DNA from: Incurvaria masculella
Lineage: Eukaryota > Arthropoda > Insecta > Lepidoptera > Incurvariidae
Assembly (NCBI GenBank): GCA_946894095.1
Contig: OX335659.1
Coordinates: 9,617,501-9,681,500, forward strand
Direction of reading: 5' to 3'
DNA length: 64,000 nt
Below, piece by piece: positions 10,588 through 21,294 of this stretch (position 1 is its first letter; each line of letters starts with the position of its first letter). The translations under genes and the position numbers were made by a program. The notes beneath the pieces were generated by a model. That model made no database searches, was not told the DNA's origin, and saw nothing but the letters and a program-made list of their open reading frames with translations.

Positions 10588-13500
10588 ATGGCGGAAGAAA
10601 AAACCAAAGGGAAAAATGAGTCCACAATGCCAACAAGAAAGTTAAATATAGCAAACAATTTGCAACCGATGTCTTTGGATGGTAACCGAAGCATAAATTG
10701 GCGAAAATGGTATCAAACGTTCACAATATTTCTGAAAGCAAGCGGCATAAGTGAAGAATCGAACGACAGAAAAGTCGCCGTGCTATTGCATTTTATAGGT
10801 GAAAAATTACTAGATATATTCAATACGTTCAATCTAGATATAGATACGGTGATATACGAGGACCTAGTCAAGAAACTTGATAGTCATTTCGTCCCACAAA
10901 CCAACATTACCTATGAAAGTCATAAGTTTTTTACAAGAAAACAAAAGAGTGGTGAAAATATTGACGTCTATTTAACTGATCTGCAGAACAAAAGCAAATC
11001 ATGTGATTTCGGAGCGCTGAACGACCGGATCGTGAAGGATATTTTTATTTGTAACTTAAATGAAGAATGCCATTACATAAGAGAAAAACTTCTACTTGAA
11101 GAGAATTTGACGCTTGAAAAAGCAATATCCATATCAAAAACACTTATCCTGTCACAGTCACAAGCGTCTGAACTTAGGGGTCAAGCAGCTGCAACGAATA
11201 TCTTTTACAACGTCGGGCGAGGTCAGAAGTCATCGTCCAATATGTCGAGGTCCAGGTCCACATCAACGTCTCAACCAGGATCTGCATCGTGTGGTCGCTG
11301 CGGGCAAGTACATCGCAACAAGTGTCGTGCATTGAATGTCAGGTGTCACAAGTGTAATCTTGTCGGTCACTATGAAGCAATGTGTCGATCAAAAAAGGTT
11401 TGTTTCGTTAATGCTAAGGATAATGATGACTCATCTGAGCAAGAAGATGAAGGTAATGATTTTGAAAATTTACTTATTGGACATTTAAATTCGAATGGAT
11501 CGAATGAGCCCGAGTGGACAATTATAATTCAAGTAAACAACACTGATGTAAAATGTATCATTGACACAGGTGCTCAGGCAAATGTCATGCCTCTAAAAAT
11601 GTTTAAACGGTTAAATTTACGTAAGGCGCTGTCACCTTGTCAGGTAAAGGTTACTAACTATAGTGGTGATGATGTCAAGATTGTTGGTCAGACAAGAATG
11701 AAATGTGTATTTGAAATACAAAGTCACCAACAAAATAAAATAATTGATTTTATCATTGCTGATGTTTCAGCACCTACTGTTCTTGGTAGACATACATGTA
11801 CGGAATTAGGTCTTGTCAAGCGGGTATACAATGTTAATGTCACTGAGTCAAGTGATCATACAAACAGGAGTCAGTCAAATTTCCAAAACATTAATCTTAG
11901 TGATTTATTAGCAAAAAATGAATCATCATTTGTCGGCCTAGGCTGTCTACCTGGTGAGTGTCATATCACCGTCAATCCAGATGTCTCTCCGAAGATTGAT
12001 GCTCCTCGCAAAATTCCTTTCGCTCTGCACGATAGATTGCAGAAGGAGCTGGATGCCATGGAGGAACTTGATGTAATAGCAAAGGTAACTGAACCAACAC
12101 CTTGGGTAAGTTCTTTATTACTGGTCGAAAAGAAAAGTGGTCAACTAAGAGTCTGTTTAGATCCGAGAAACTTGAATCAAGCCATCTGCAGGTCTCATTA
12201 TCCAATACCTACCATTGATATGGTACGTTCTAAGCTTCATGGAGCCGCGTACTTCTCCACTTTAGACGCCAGTAGTGGTTTCTGGATGATTCAACTCGAT
12301 TTACCAAGTTCTTTACTATGTACATTTAATACACCTTACGGAAGGTACAGATTTAAACGTCTGCCATATGGGGTCAGCTGTGCACCAGAATTGTTTCATA
12401 GAATCATGACCGAAACATTTATGCTGCCAGGAGTAATAGTCTACGCCGATGATATTTTGGTATATGGCTCTACATTGCAAGAGCACAACCAAAATCTACA
12501 GAGAGTGCTCCAGAAGGCTCACGAAGTCAACTTGAAGTTTAACAAAAGTAAGTGTACTTTTGGTAATAGTCAGGTGAAGTATTTGGGACATATATTTTCC
12601 AAGAATGGAGTTGAGCCCGACCCGGAGAAGGTCCGCGCAATCAAGGATATGCCGTCACCAAAATGTTTAAAAGATTTGCAACGTTTTTTAGGAATACTCA
12701 ATTATCTGGGTGGGTTTATAAAAAACATGGCTACAGAAACTGAACCTATACGTGAGCTTCTTAAAAAGTCAAGCCTGTGGCAATGGAATGCCTGTCATGA
12801 AATGACGTTTTGTCGTCTAAAAGAAATAATTTGTAAGGCACCAGTGCTAAGTCACTTTAATGTAAACAAAAATGTTGTTTTATCAGTAGATTCGAGTAAG
12901 TCTGCTGTTGGGGCAGTTCTTCTGCAAGACAACCATCCTATATGCTATGCATCAAAAACGTTAACGTCCACCCAAGAACGAATGGCACAGATAGAAAAGG
13001 AATTATATGCTATTGTTTTTGGATGTCTTAAGTTTCATCAGTACATATATGGAAAAGTTGTACATGTCGAAACGGATCACAATCCACTGATTTCACTATT
13101 TAAAAAACCGTTAGCAGAGGTTCCAACACGTCTCCAACGACTTATGCTAAGAATTCAAGCTTATGACCTCCACGTAGAATATAAGCCTGGCTCCAAAATG
13201 TACATTGCTGATTCGCTGTCACGCGCAGCATTGCCGGAGTCACAAGAAGATGGGCTAGATGAAGATGTGATTATTCATGTCAACTTACTTTTTAAAAACT
13301 TACCTATTTCAGCAGAGCGAGTTCAGTGGCTGACTGAGGCTACAAAAAATGATAAGTCAATGGAACTTCTCAAACACTATTACAGAAGTGGATGGCCTAC
13401 AAACAAGTCCGACGTCGACCAATTAGTTCTGCCATATTGGAACTGCCGGCATGATATTCATGTAATAGAAGATCTTGTGCTGAAATGTAATAGTTTGATC

Positions 13501-14667
13501 ATTCCTACTAAATTGAGGCCACAAATACTCAAGATTATACACAGTGGTCACCAAGGCATTGAGAAATCAAAGAATTTTGCCAGAGGAGTCGTATATTGGC
13601 CATTGATGAACCATGACATTCAAAGTGGTGTACAAAATTGTCAAGCATGCCTATCACATCGAAGTGCCAATCAACCTGAGCCTTTGATGTCACATAAATT
13701 AGCTAACTTTCCATGGGAAAAGATAGGCATCGATTATTTGCAGTTCAATAACCAACTAATTGTGGTAATAGAGGACTACTACTCTAATTATATTGAAATT
13801 GCAAATGTAAGTACTACCAGTGCTAAGACACTGATAAATGCTCTTAAGCCTATTTTCAGTCGGCACGGAATACCAGTAGAGATTATTAGTGACAATGGGC
13901 CTCCATACAATTCGAAAGAATTTGAAATGTTTTTGCAAGAATGGGGAATTCAACTTTCCACGTCCAGTCCTTATCTGCCACGATCTAACGGATTGGTAGA
14001 GTCAGGAGTTAAAATTGTGAAGCAGATATTAAGTAAAAGCTATGATGCTGGTACAGATCCTTATTTAGCACTGCTACAATATAGGACTACATCAAGAGGA
14101 AACTTACCATCACCTTCGCAATTGCTAATGTCGCGTTCATTGCGGACACAAGTGCCAACTATGTTGAAACACCTACAGCCGAAAATTACTAACTACAATG
14201 AGTATGTAAAAAATAAAACGCAAAATATAAGGAACCAAAAGTTTTATTACAATAAAAAATCAAGAGAGTTACCGGTTGTTCGCGAAGGCGATCACATACT
14301 GTACAAGAAGAGTCCTCATGAAAAATGGACGCCAGGTAAAGTTATCAAGAAATGTCCTGAACCTAGGTCATTTATCATTGAGTCTTCGGGTGGTGTTAAA
14401 TATCGAAGAAACCGGCAACATCTTATGAAGTATCCGGGAGAACCTGTTCCCAAATTACAAGAATATCTAGATGAAGATGTATCTGATTATTTTGAACAAT
14501 GTAGCAATGAAGAGGGAAGGGATAAAACAGACAGCGAAAGTGACGCAAAGGCACCACAGGCACCTGCAGTCACTACTGGAGAGGGGTCTGGTGGTGTATC
14601 AGAACTGGTGAAAAGAACATTAAGTGGTAGACAGGTTAGGCCGCCATTAAGATATCAGTTTGATTAA
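10588..14667 (+). CDS. Gypsy gag-pol polyprotein, 1359 aa
   Basis: One open frame encodes all proteins of the element. The Gag N-terminal region ends in two zinc knuckles near residues 235-265 (CGRCGQVHRNKC, CHKCNLVGHYEAMC). An aspartic protease motif, CIIDTGAQANV, lies at about 323. The reverse transcriptase has WVSSLLLVEKK, LDPRNLNQAI and the catalytic YADDILVYG at about 618. RNase H has SVDSSKSAVGAVL at about 766, then EKELYAIVFGC and TDHNPL. The integrase has an HHCC zinc finger near 990-1025, then D in IGIDYL (~1048), D in ISDNGPPYNSKEF (~1098) and E in NGLVESGVK (~1136). No stop or frameshift separates gag and pol, as in Mag-type elements. All catalytic residues I looked for are present, so it may be active. 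The start at 10588 lies 35 nt after the LTR. Confidence 0.93.
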   Translation: MAEEKTKGKNESTMPTRKLNIANNLQPMSLDGNRSINWRKWYQTFTIFLKASGISEESNDRKVAVLLHFIGEKLLDIFNTFNLDIDTVIYEDLVKKLDSHFVPQTNITYESHKFFTRKQKSGENIDVYLTDLQNKSKSCDFGALNDRIVKDIFICNLNEECHYIREKLLLEENLTLEKAISISKTLILSQSQASELRGQAAATNIFYNVGRGQKSSSNMSRSRSTSTSQPGSASCGRCGQVHRNKCRALNVRCHKCNLVGHYEAMCRSKKVCFVNAKDNDDSSEQEDEGNDFENLLIGHLNSNGSNEPEWTIIIQVNNTDVKCIIDTGAQANVMPLKMFKRLNLRKALSPCQVKVTNYSGDDVKIVGQTRMKCVFEIQSHQQNKIIDFIIADVSAPTVLGRHTCTELGLVKRVYNVNVTESSDHTNRSQSNFQNINLSDLLAKNESSFVGLGCLPGECHITVNPDVSPKIDAPRKIPFALHDRLQKELDAMEELDVIAKVTEPTPWVSSLLLVEKKSGQLRVCLDPRNLNQAICRSHYPIPTIDMVRSKLHGAAYFSTLDASSGFWMIQLDLPSSLLCTFNTPYGRYRFKRLPYGVSCAPELFHRIMTETFMLPGVIVYADDILVYGSTLQEHNQNLQRVLQKAHEVNLKFNKSKCTFGNSQVKYLGHIFSKNGVEPDPEKVRAIKDMPSPKCLKDLQRFLGILNYLGGFIKNMATETEPIRELLKKSSLWQWNACHEMTFCRLKEIICKAPVLSHFNVNKNVVLSVDSSKSAVGAVLLQDNHPICYASKTLTSTQERMAQIEKELYAIVFGCLKFHQYIYGKVVHVETDHNPLISLFKKPLAEVPTRLQRLMLRIQAYDLHVEYKPGSKMYIADSLSRAALPESQEDGLDEDVIIHVNLLFKNLPISAERVQWLTEATKNDKSMELLKHYYRSGWPTNKSDVDQLVLPYWNCRHDIHVIEDLVLKCNSLIIPTKLRPQILKIIHSGHQGIEKSKNFARGVVYWPLMNHDIQSGVQNCQACLSHRSANQPEPLMSHKLANFPWEKIGIDYLQFNNQLIVVIEDYYSNYIEIANVSTTSAKTLINALKPIFSRHGIPVEIISDNGPPYNSKEFEMFLQEWGIQLSTSSPYLPRSNGLVESGVKIVKQILSKSYDAGTDPYLALLQYRTTSRGNLPSPSQLLMSRSLRTQVPTMLKHLQPKITNYNEYVKNKTQNIRNQKFYYNKKSRELPVVREGDHILYKKSPHEKWTPGKVIKKCPEPRSFIIESSGGVKYRRNRQHLMKYPGEPVPKLQEYLDEDVSDYFEQCSNEEGRDKTDSESDAKAPQAPAVTTGEGSGGVSELVKRTLSGRQVRPPLRYQFD

Positions 14668-14763
14668 CAGTTCAATTTAATAATTATTATTCAGATATAC
14701 ATTATGTTTTAAGTTAGAATGTTGATTAAGTTATTGTGTTCAGTCTCATATTGTTGTTATAAT

Positions 14764-14775
14764 GAAAAGGGAAGA
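14764..14775 (+). other. Gypsy polypurine tract
   Basis: GAAAAGGGAAGA directly abuts the 3' LTR start TGTTATG, as needed for plus-strand priming. This fixes the true LTR start at 14776. Confidence 0.75.
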
Positions 14776-14951
14776 TGTTATGAGTATGTATCGGAACGCA
14801 TGATTAGTTCTGATACGTAGCAACGACGCAGATATCGGAACGCAAGCTGGGAGGTCATTGACGTGATCCGGAGCTATTGTCAACTATGCAAAAGATCTAG
14901 AATAAAGTATTTACAATCGCACGTTGTTTTATATTGCTGATCATCTTAACA
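14776..14951 (+). repeat. 3' LTR of the Gypsy element
   Basis: 176 bp with terminal TGTTA...TAACA. AATAAAG within it (about 14901) is a plausible polyadenylation signal. It is followed by ACAACAG of the LINE. Confidence 0.9.
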
Positions 14952-15426
14952 ACAACAGTTTAGTGTGACCAAACCTTAAACAATTATGACACTGAATAGT
15001 GGGGAATTGATATTGTTCAATGGGTAGGGAGGTGTAGACACAAAAAATTCGAGGGGGAAGGGATTGACCATCAAAGGTCAAGACTACAGTCTGAGATGGT
15101 TTCCATACTGGTTTGCCGTCTACAATCGTTTTAAAATTAAGGCGTCTTATTTTAATTATCGGTCCGTAACCATCAGGGACCTTTGAATGTTCCAGAATTT
15201 CCTCTGGAGACCACTCGACTGGGATTTCCCTGACAATTCCAATTCTCGTGACATTATACGATGGAATCATAGCTTTATAATTGGCAGCTAGTAGGTGTTC
15301 ATTAGTCATAAAGGAGTTCGCAGCATCCGCCGTTGTAAATTCAACTGAAACTCGGTTGCGGCCGACACTTTTCACACCATCCCGTTTAATGTTTTTAATG
15401 CATGTTTTCATTAAAAAAAAGACCAA
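14952..15426 (-). pseudogene. LINE ORF1, middle part up to the first zinc knuckle
   Basis: This segment (CIKNIKRDGVKSVGRNRV...) carries the RRM-like central region and the start of the first CCHC knuckle, CHNCLRFGHTK. There the Gypsy element cuts the frame. It is out of frame with the preceding segment at an 8-nt T run (plus-strand A run 15413-15420), so ORF1 has a one-base frameshift as well as the insertion. Confidence 0.8.
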
Positions 15427-16105
15427 ATTTCACTGGATGTAGTGATGTTCCCGACACAGGCGTCGGTTCAATACGAGAGACATGAACAATGAAAGGGGAT
15501 TTATCTAAGTCCGTGTAATTTTGACGACCCACTGGTACAGTGAGCGATGAAGTTTGAGCTGGGGTTTGAGGCTTTAACAGAGAATCATTTTGAGAGACAG
15601 TTTTGGGTTGTGTGTTAATTTTGTGGCGTGGTGTGTCATTATCTGAAAAAGTTGAAGACGTATCAGACAGTTCGCCGATATTCTTCTTTTGTTTTTTCGG
15701 TCTTGTGATTTTTGTTTTTCGCTGACCTAAAGGAATCGATTGATCCATGTCGATCGAATGTATCTTCTCGAAAGCGCTAGGAGATGGAGGCAGACAATTT
15801 TGCTGCAAGGGAAGAGAGCGCCTATCGGCATCATGTGCAGCTCTGGTGGCTACGACCTCTAACAAATCCGTGGAGACAGACTCCCCTCCGCCAGGGTCGG
15901 GTGGCCGCATATTGCGGCTAAACTCCATCGAATACACTAACCCTCGATCACCAGAAGAAATTAAACTCAAATCACACACGAAAAGAAAGTATTTGCGAGC
16001 ATATAAAATGCCACCAAAATTTAAATTTTGTTCACTCCTATCTACAGCGAATGACAGCAGCCCAACCTCGTTATGCCTTTGATCGTTGAAAAATGCAACA
16101 GACAT
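15395..16105 (-). pseudogene. LINE ORF1, N-terminal part
   Basis: The N-terminal portion of ORF1 probably begins at the internal methionine MEFSRNMRPPDPGGGE (about 15930) rather than at the first ATG. It has a basic stretch (KTKITRPKKQKKN) and a low-complexity serine/threonine/proline region, then PVKFGLF at the shifted T run. The upstream residues from 16105 may be leader sequence read through. No enzymatic domain is present; ORF1 binds RNA in this family. Confidence 0.7.
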
Positions 16106-17036
16106 GTGACATAATAATGACGGATTCGATTTTTAATCGCGGACATTCTCATAATCACCAGTGTTGGAGCAGAGTAAAGGAGCAATAAATTTATCATCAA
16201 CTTGGTATCTCAAAGCGTGGACGAATTCTTTGAACAAGGCGTACCTAGTTACTTTGGTTAATCGAGGGAGTTAGGTTTTCAACTTGTTCATTTCAGTGAG
16301 AAATGCTCCAACAGAACTTGTTATTTACCTGCCTACACGTAGACAGTGTGCCGAAGTGACAACCTTACTTGCTACTTGACTAAGTAAATCGTGCACTAGA
16401 GCTCAGATTGGCTTTTATGGCTCAATGCCTCCGTCGATGCTCATTAAAACCTGATCGGAGTACTGACCTTCGCGGCAACAGCGGCAAGTTGCTCCCGAAT
16501 AACCACAGCCGCTTATCACCGAACCATTTCTCCATGCAGGTCGCCAGCTTGCTGCGCCCCTGTCCTTCCACTTCGCCGCTCACAACACACCTCAGCTTTT
16601 TCTCTTCACCGAACCGGTCGATTTTTTTTTTCAAAAAACTGTAGCTAAATGCCGAATCGAATTCATCACACTTTCCTGCGTCTATCGAAACGAGTAAAAC
16701 GGTACGGACGAAACAAACATTTAAATAATCGCAGTATTGTGTTGGAGCCTAGATCACTGCGTTCTTGAAGTAGGTGATGTAGAATGAGAACTCAGCCAGC
16801 AGCGTAGGGATCGATACAAGTTTTGTTTACTGTTTGGGCGCTTCGGTGTACATGACAACCGCAGGGTTGTCACCGCCTTGCCGCAGGTGGAGATTCATGA
16901 CCTTCGTACGGGATCGATAGAGCACTTAGCGGGTGCTAAGCATAGAACTAGGGGTGAACAAGTTCAGTGATGGGCAGGTAAAGTGCATACTCCGACCTTG
17001 ATTTTTGGGAATATCTTTTATGGTATGTCAGCTTAT
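16106..17036. other. Spacer beyond the LINE 5' end
   Basis: Probably includes the LINE leader for some distance. Contains a locally GC-rich 16420-16640 stretch without convincing coding. No gene recognised. Confidence 0.4.
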
Positions 17037-17150
17037 ATTGATGGCTAATACCACACAACTAAATAATATATAAATTACCGTCAGGATAATAGCTCAATAC
17101 GCCACATTTCCGAAGGAATTCGGTGTCATGCCAGGACATTTCCTTTATTC
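17037..17150 (-). repeat. SINE 3' fragment
   Basis: GATGGCTAATACCACACAAC, CACATTTCCGAAGGAATTC and CATGCCAGGACA match the reverse complement of the SINE tail seen at 18796 and 60940. It is interrupted by an AT-rich insertion and lacks the head. Confidence 0.65.
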
Positions 17151-17481
17151 CCTTCCCTTTAAAATTGTGCTCACCTATTTAAAAGTATTTGTATTTGTTC
17201 CTTCCCTACCCTACCACATTACGATCAGACAGACTGGGGTGCGGTGCCAAAATATTGGGTTTGCAGATGTCCTGGAGGATGCATTCGTTGACTGTCACCA
17301 TTGACTGTGCCGGTAGCACGGCGGAGGCCTAATGCTGCGCATGGCTGGCATTGAAAAAGAAAAACAGTTATGGGAACTACTTACTTACCTCATAACTTTA
17401 TGCATTTAATGGAATACGACGTTTTAATTTGAGGTTATAGATACAACTAAAGATGATTTAAATCTCTGGATAGAACAACAT

Positions 17482-17560
17482 CTACAATGAAGCATTGCAA
17501 TCAGATTTTTAAAATAACTAATCAGGTAAATATATGTCGGAAACCGGGCTGACTACCTTG
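17482..17560 (+). repeat. Fragment related to the 42.2-kb inverted-repeat element
   Basis: ACATCTACAATGAAGCATTG and CAATCAGATTTT resemble 42201-42238 inside the small element at 42184-42305. Confidence 0.5.
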
Positions 17561-17749
17561 TACCAAACATTACTATGGCTTTTTACACCTGCATAATTTA
17601 GATTCGATTACAATACCTATTCATTTAGAATAAGATGTCATTGTGGCAGTCAAGACTTTGCTCTCTGTAAATGTAGTATTGTATAATGTTCTTTGTGAGC
17701 AGTAATAACCTGTAATAAGTGTAAACTAGTTTGTAAGTGAGTATCAATG

Positions 17750-17850
17750 TAAAAAAAAAGAAAATGACAAACCTGGCGAAGTTTCTTGTCGGTTCTCCTT
17801 CACCAGAAATAAGTACCTAATCGAACCGGCAGAACAAGAAAAAAAATACG
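17750..17850 (+). repeat. LINE/SINE 3' tail fragment (GAAGTTTCTTGTCGG type)
   Basis: GCGAAGTTTCTTGTCGGTTC with CACCAGAAAT and CGAACCGGCAG is the widespread lepidopteran tail motif. Related pieces lie at about 29150 and 62760. Confidence 0.6.
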
Positions 17851-18079
17851 AATCCGAGTGTCCGATTCCAAAATCTACTTCAATTCATGGAGATAAGGCC
17901 TCCATGCTTCTATTAGGCTGATTATCTAGTCTATTTCTCATATATTGGAGGATTTGCTGCCAGGGACAAAATAATTGTAAGACATCTTTAAAACATCATC
18001 ATATTTGGATTTAGCTGTATTCCTGAAAAACCCGATCAAGTGGGTGAACAATATTCGTTGCTCGGCAAGCACGTTGCGT

Positions 18080-18560
18080 CCGGACTGTTCACTTCTCGAG
18101 CAGCGATCCTAGCGAACAGGGCGTTGCGCTGGGCAGGTGGGCTGCCTCTTCGTTACGGTTCTCGGGCCGGAGGACACCTCTGCTGCTCGTCCGGGGTACA
18201 AGAAATGCAAAGCTAGTCTTAATTGAATGCACGGTGCTTTGTGTACTGAGAAGTAGGCGTGCCAAGTAGGCGTTCCTCGAGACGTTAGTGGGAATAGATA
18301 AATAATAATAATAAATTCTCCGCTGCCGGAAGACCGAGGCACTATTCGTTATTCTGTGAACGAGGCGTTTCACCGGGCGAGGCGCGCAACTGATCAGCGT
18401 GCCCAGCAGTCCGGCGGATGCGGGGCTCTCCAAGATAGAGGTGGTGGGTGATGGTCCAACTATCTAATACTACCACCTATATTTCGTAGTTTTACTCGTC
18501 TAGGAAAGCGCCGCTGCCACGGCCTGCACCCATCGGCGTGCTTGGAGAGGCCCCTCTCGC
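18080..18560. other. GC-rich block of unknown origin
   Basis: Unlike its AT-rich surroundings, this stretch is GC-rich, interrupted by AATAATAATAATAAA at about 18302. Minus-strand frames of 77-114 codons exist but lack recognisable domains and splice support. A LINE 3' region or an unrecognised repeat is more likely than a host exon. Confidence 0.35.
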
Positions 18561-18795
18561 TTCCGGTGGAGAACAAACAGTTTTTTACGAAACTTTCTTA
18601 CAAAACTTAGGGCCTTTTTCACCTACTGCTGTTTAACTTAATCGCTACATGTTAAGGGCCTTTCTTAGTAGCTTGCAATCGATTCCAGTACAAGGTTATC
18701 AGCACTAACTACAACACAAACTACGGAATCAGTGAGTGCATGTGGCCGGACCCATACACTTCCATTGGCGATTCATATATTTTTTTTTGCGACCT

Positions 18796-18972
18796 GACAT
18801 GGATGGCTAATACCACACAACTACCGTTATGATATTAGCCCAATACACCACATTCCCGAAGGAATTAGGTGCCATGCCAGGACCTTCCCTTTATGAGCAC
18901 GGCTACATTGAACTGGATGGAAAACACGGACAATTTTTACATTGCCGCTTCGACCATCTTTTCATCCAATCG
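18796..18972 (-). repeat. SINE 3' half, copy
   Basis: Reverse-oriented family body: GACATGGATGGCTAATACC, GGTGCCATGCCAGGACC, CTACATTGAACTGGATGGAA, TGCCGCTTCGACCATC. The head is absent. Confidence 0.8.
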
Positions 18973-18974
18973 TC

Positions 18975-19055
18975 GTACTAAGTTTTGACAGGTGCTCTCT
19001 GAATACGACTGCTACGGGTGTGTTCAGAGAAGACCTGTCAAAACTTAGTACGAGA
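18975..19055. repeat. Hairpin with 21-bp perfect arms
   Basis: TCGTACTAAGTTTTGACAGG(T) at 18975-18995 is exactly complementary to 19035-19055. An inner near-match (CTCTGAA with TTCAGAG) lengthens the stem. It directly follows a truncated SINE. Confidence 0.85.
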
Positions 19056-19767
19056 TTAGCACCGGACTAGCCAGAAAAACTGGTTTAGTCCGGCGGATTA
19101 AAGTTAGTCCGCCCACTATGAATACGATAGGTGGTGGTTATTTGTAGGTAAGTAAGTGATTTTTTCAAGTGTCCCTTCATTGCTAAATCCGAAACCAGAA
19201 GAAATAGCTAAAATCACTCAAAGGAGTTATGGGACAATTTTGTTAATAAAGGATTGTTCACGAAATGTTGGTGCATGTATACGTAAATATTTAAGGTGCT
19301 CAATGGTGCTCAACGGCCAGTAAATTAAATTTGGGAATTATTGGGATTGAAATAAACAAAAAAGTTTAATAACTTTCTTCTGAATACCTATCCTGTAATA
19401 AAAAAGGTAAACTTTATTTACAAATCTAATGTTTGGCAAGAACGTCAGTAGGTTTATTTTTGTATGTTATTAACAGCAATGGCTGACATCAGCCTGACAC
19501 GCCACTTGGGATCTAGGGGATATATGCACGGTTATAACATCGCGTCAAATTGCACTAGAAGAACATTAACGGCAACATACATTTCTAAAATGAATAAGTA
19601 TTTTAGTAATTACACTTGAGAGAACAAAATATTAACTTTTTTGTTTCGGAAAAACATTACAACTACTGTTTATTTTTCTCTTTAGTTTCCACTCAATTAA
19701 GAGTCCTCATATAAACAAAAGTTGAATCAACGGAAAGGTAGTTCTTTTTTCAAATTATCCATTGTAG

Positions 19768-19960
19768 GCGCATTTTGCGCCGCGACCGCGGCCCAGACGG
19801 AGGAGAAGGCGCGCGGGGGGCGACGACGGCGCTGCGCATGTTGCGAAGTGCTGCTACTAGACGGCGGTCTAACAGTGTTGCCAAACGACCAGAAATTACC
19901 GTTTTGTACGGCAATGAGGCTCTCGAAGGACATTTGTACGGCACACATTCCGCACCGCGC
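19768..19960. other. GC-rich block, possible exon or 5' leader
   Basis: A sharply GC-rich island (CGCGACCGCGG, GCGCGCGGGGGGCG) in AT-rich DNA. On plus there is a possible acceptor CCATTGTAG at 19759-19767. Both strands are open in several frames, so coding direction cannot be decided. A first exon or promoter region of an unseen gene is possible. Confidence 0.3.
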
Positions 19961-20869
19961 CCCTGTTTTTTATTGAGTAACAATAAATACGGCAATTCAG
20001 AATGAAGGGTTTTGCCCAGAATTCAGAATGTTTATTACCATAATTCAAAATAATTAAGTGATCATCAATTCTGCTGAGCCCATTAATTGCCTTTTTTGGT
20101 AATAATGCATCGCTCTGAGTTCTTTCTTTGGCTTGCTGCTGACTTTTTTTTGTGCGCATAATATTGCAAAATGAGTCGCTATCAACGATTGTCCACTTCT
20201 GTCTAGCATGTTTTTCTCAAAGGCTTAGAATTTAAAGACAGAACTGACAGATGAGACCAAACTCGTTTCTTTCTTTCTTTAAAAAAAATATCTAAATCGC
20301 TATGTAGCATCATAATAATGATTTGAAGTTAGTTATGTTTTAATTTTTTATATTTTGAAATATTTACTTTGAAATATTGATGAAAAGTTAAGCAATTTGA
20401 TAGACAAAGAATCAGTGGGTCACTCTTTAATTACTATAAAAAAAGGCCTTTGGCTCGGGTTTTTACTCCGATTCACTTAAAAATCTATAAATTCACAGGT
20501 CACCTTGCTTAACATGCTTTCATTAAGGAAAACTAGAGAAATCATTAAAAAATCGCAATAAAACATTTCACTATCCATGAACGCGACTCCTATGTAATGA
20601 TAATAATAAATAAACGAGTTGTTTCATCGGGCAGATGTGTTCCATCTCTCGCTAACTACAAGCCATATTATATTATCTATGCTACAAGCTAGCGATAGTG
20701 GTACTTGAGTTAACGTCTCACTCCTACACTTTGTTCGTCTTGTAAGCACAGCACGCTATGCTAGATCTATGTTTTTTCTTAAATACGGCAAATTTCCCCC
20801 CTTGTTTTGAGGGCAATCCAAATTACGACAAACGGCAACGCTTGTCTGCTGTCGCTGTCATTTTTATTG
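19961..20869. other. Intergenic, nothing recognised
   Basis: AT-rich sequence between the GC-rich block and the CGRRF1 leader. No repeats or frames supported. Confidence 0.45.
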
Positions 20870-21196
20870 TCAGTTGTTCGTCCCAATCGACTGCACGTTT
20901 AAATTGTCCGTCGCAGTGCGTAACATTTTGCTGATTCCTGGGTCGTCGGGAGTATCCATCAGTGTGTGTTTACTGTACTTCCGCCTGCTGCTAGTTATAA
21001 TTTTTTTGTGTGTGTTGTGCAGCCTCTTTGTACTAAATGACAGTGCAGTCAGGTTGTGGAATTATTAATGTTATTTTCAATTTGTTATGAAATATCGCTG
21101 GTGTATCGCGCGCAAGGTCGTGATAAAAAGGACGATGTGAGAGACTTTCCCCTACGAAAGGTGTTGCTGGGGTAGTACGCGAGAGAGGGTTGCAGG
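20870..21196 (+). promoter_or_regulatory. CGRRF1: Putative CGRRF1 promoter and 5' leader
   Basis: An arthropod initiator-like TCAGT at 20870-20874 lies about 325 nt upstream of the start codon. No TATA box is obvious. The placement rests only on this pentamer and on position. Confidence 0.3.
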
Positions 21197-21294
21197 ATGG
21201 GGTCCTCCGGGATGACACTTGCGGACGTGTCCAACATCTTTATCATGATCGCTGCGCTCGCCGTTCTATTTGTGATGCTGATGATTCTTCTGCG
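21197..21294 (+). CDS. CGRRF1: CGRRF1 exon 1 (membrane anchor)
   Basis: MGSSGMTLADVSNIF followed by about 19 hydrophobic residues. Donor CTGCG|GTGAGT, phase 2. The ATG is the first methionine with this frame, and the hydrophobic N-terminus matches CGRRF1 relatives. Confidence 0.9.

Larger units (their letters stand above)
10385..14951 (+). mobile_element. Ty3/Gypsy retrotransposon, coding-intact, recent
   Basis: A complete element: LTR, primer binding site, one gag-pol frame, polypurine tract, LTR. The two LTRs read as identical over 169 bp, so it inserted recently. The LTR ends form TGTTA...TAACA in the 3' copy. The single-frame gag-pol and short LTRs resemble the Mag lineage, whose host-annotated relatives are often called K02A2.6-like; this placement is an inference. 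There is no env frame. It interrupts ORF1 of the minus-strand LINE. Confidence 0.92.
5922..16105 (-). mobile_element. I/Jockey-type LINE interrupted by a Gypsy element
   Basis: A two-ORF non-LTR retrotransposon on the minus strand. The 3' end is the poly-A tail (plus-strand T-run 5922-5929); ORF2 is 6149-9865 and ORF1 lies above it. A Gypsy element at 10385-14951 splits ORF1 between its zinc knuckles. Without that insertion the element is about 5.6 kb. An apurinic-type endonuclease, a reverse transcriptase and an RNase H domain in ORF2 indicate the I superfamily. The 5' end is uncertain: ORF1 opens near 16105 and the leader may extend further. I found no clear target-site duplication. Confidence 0.88.
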
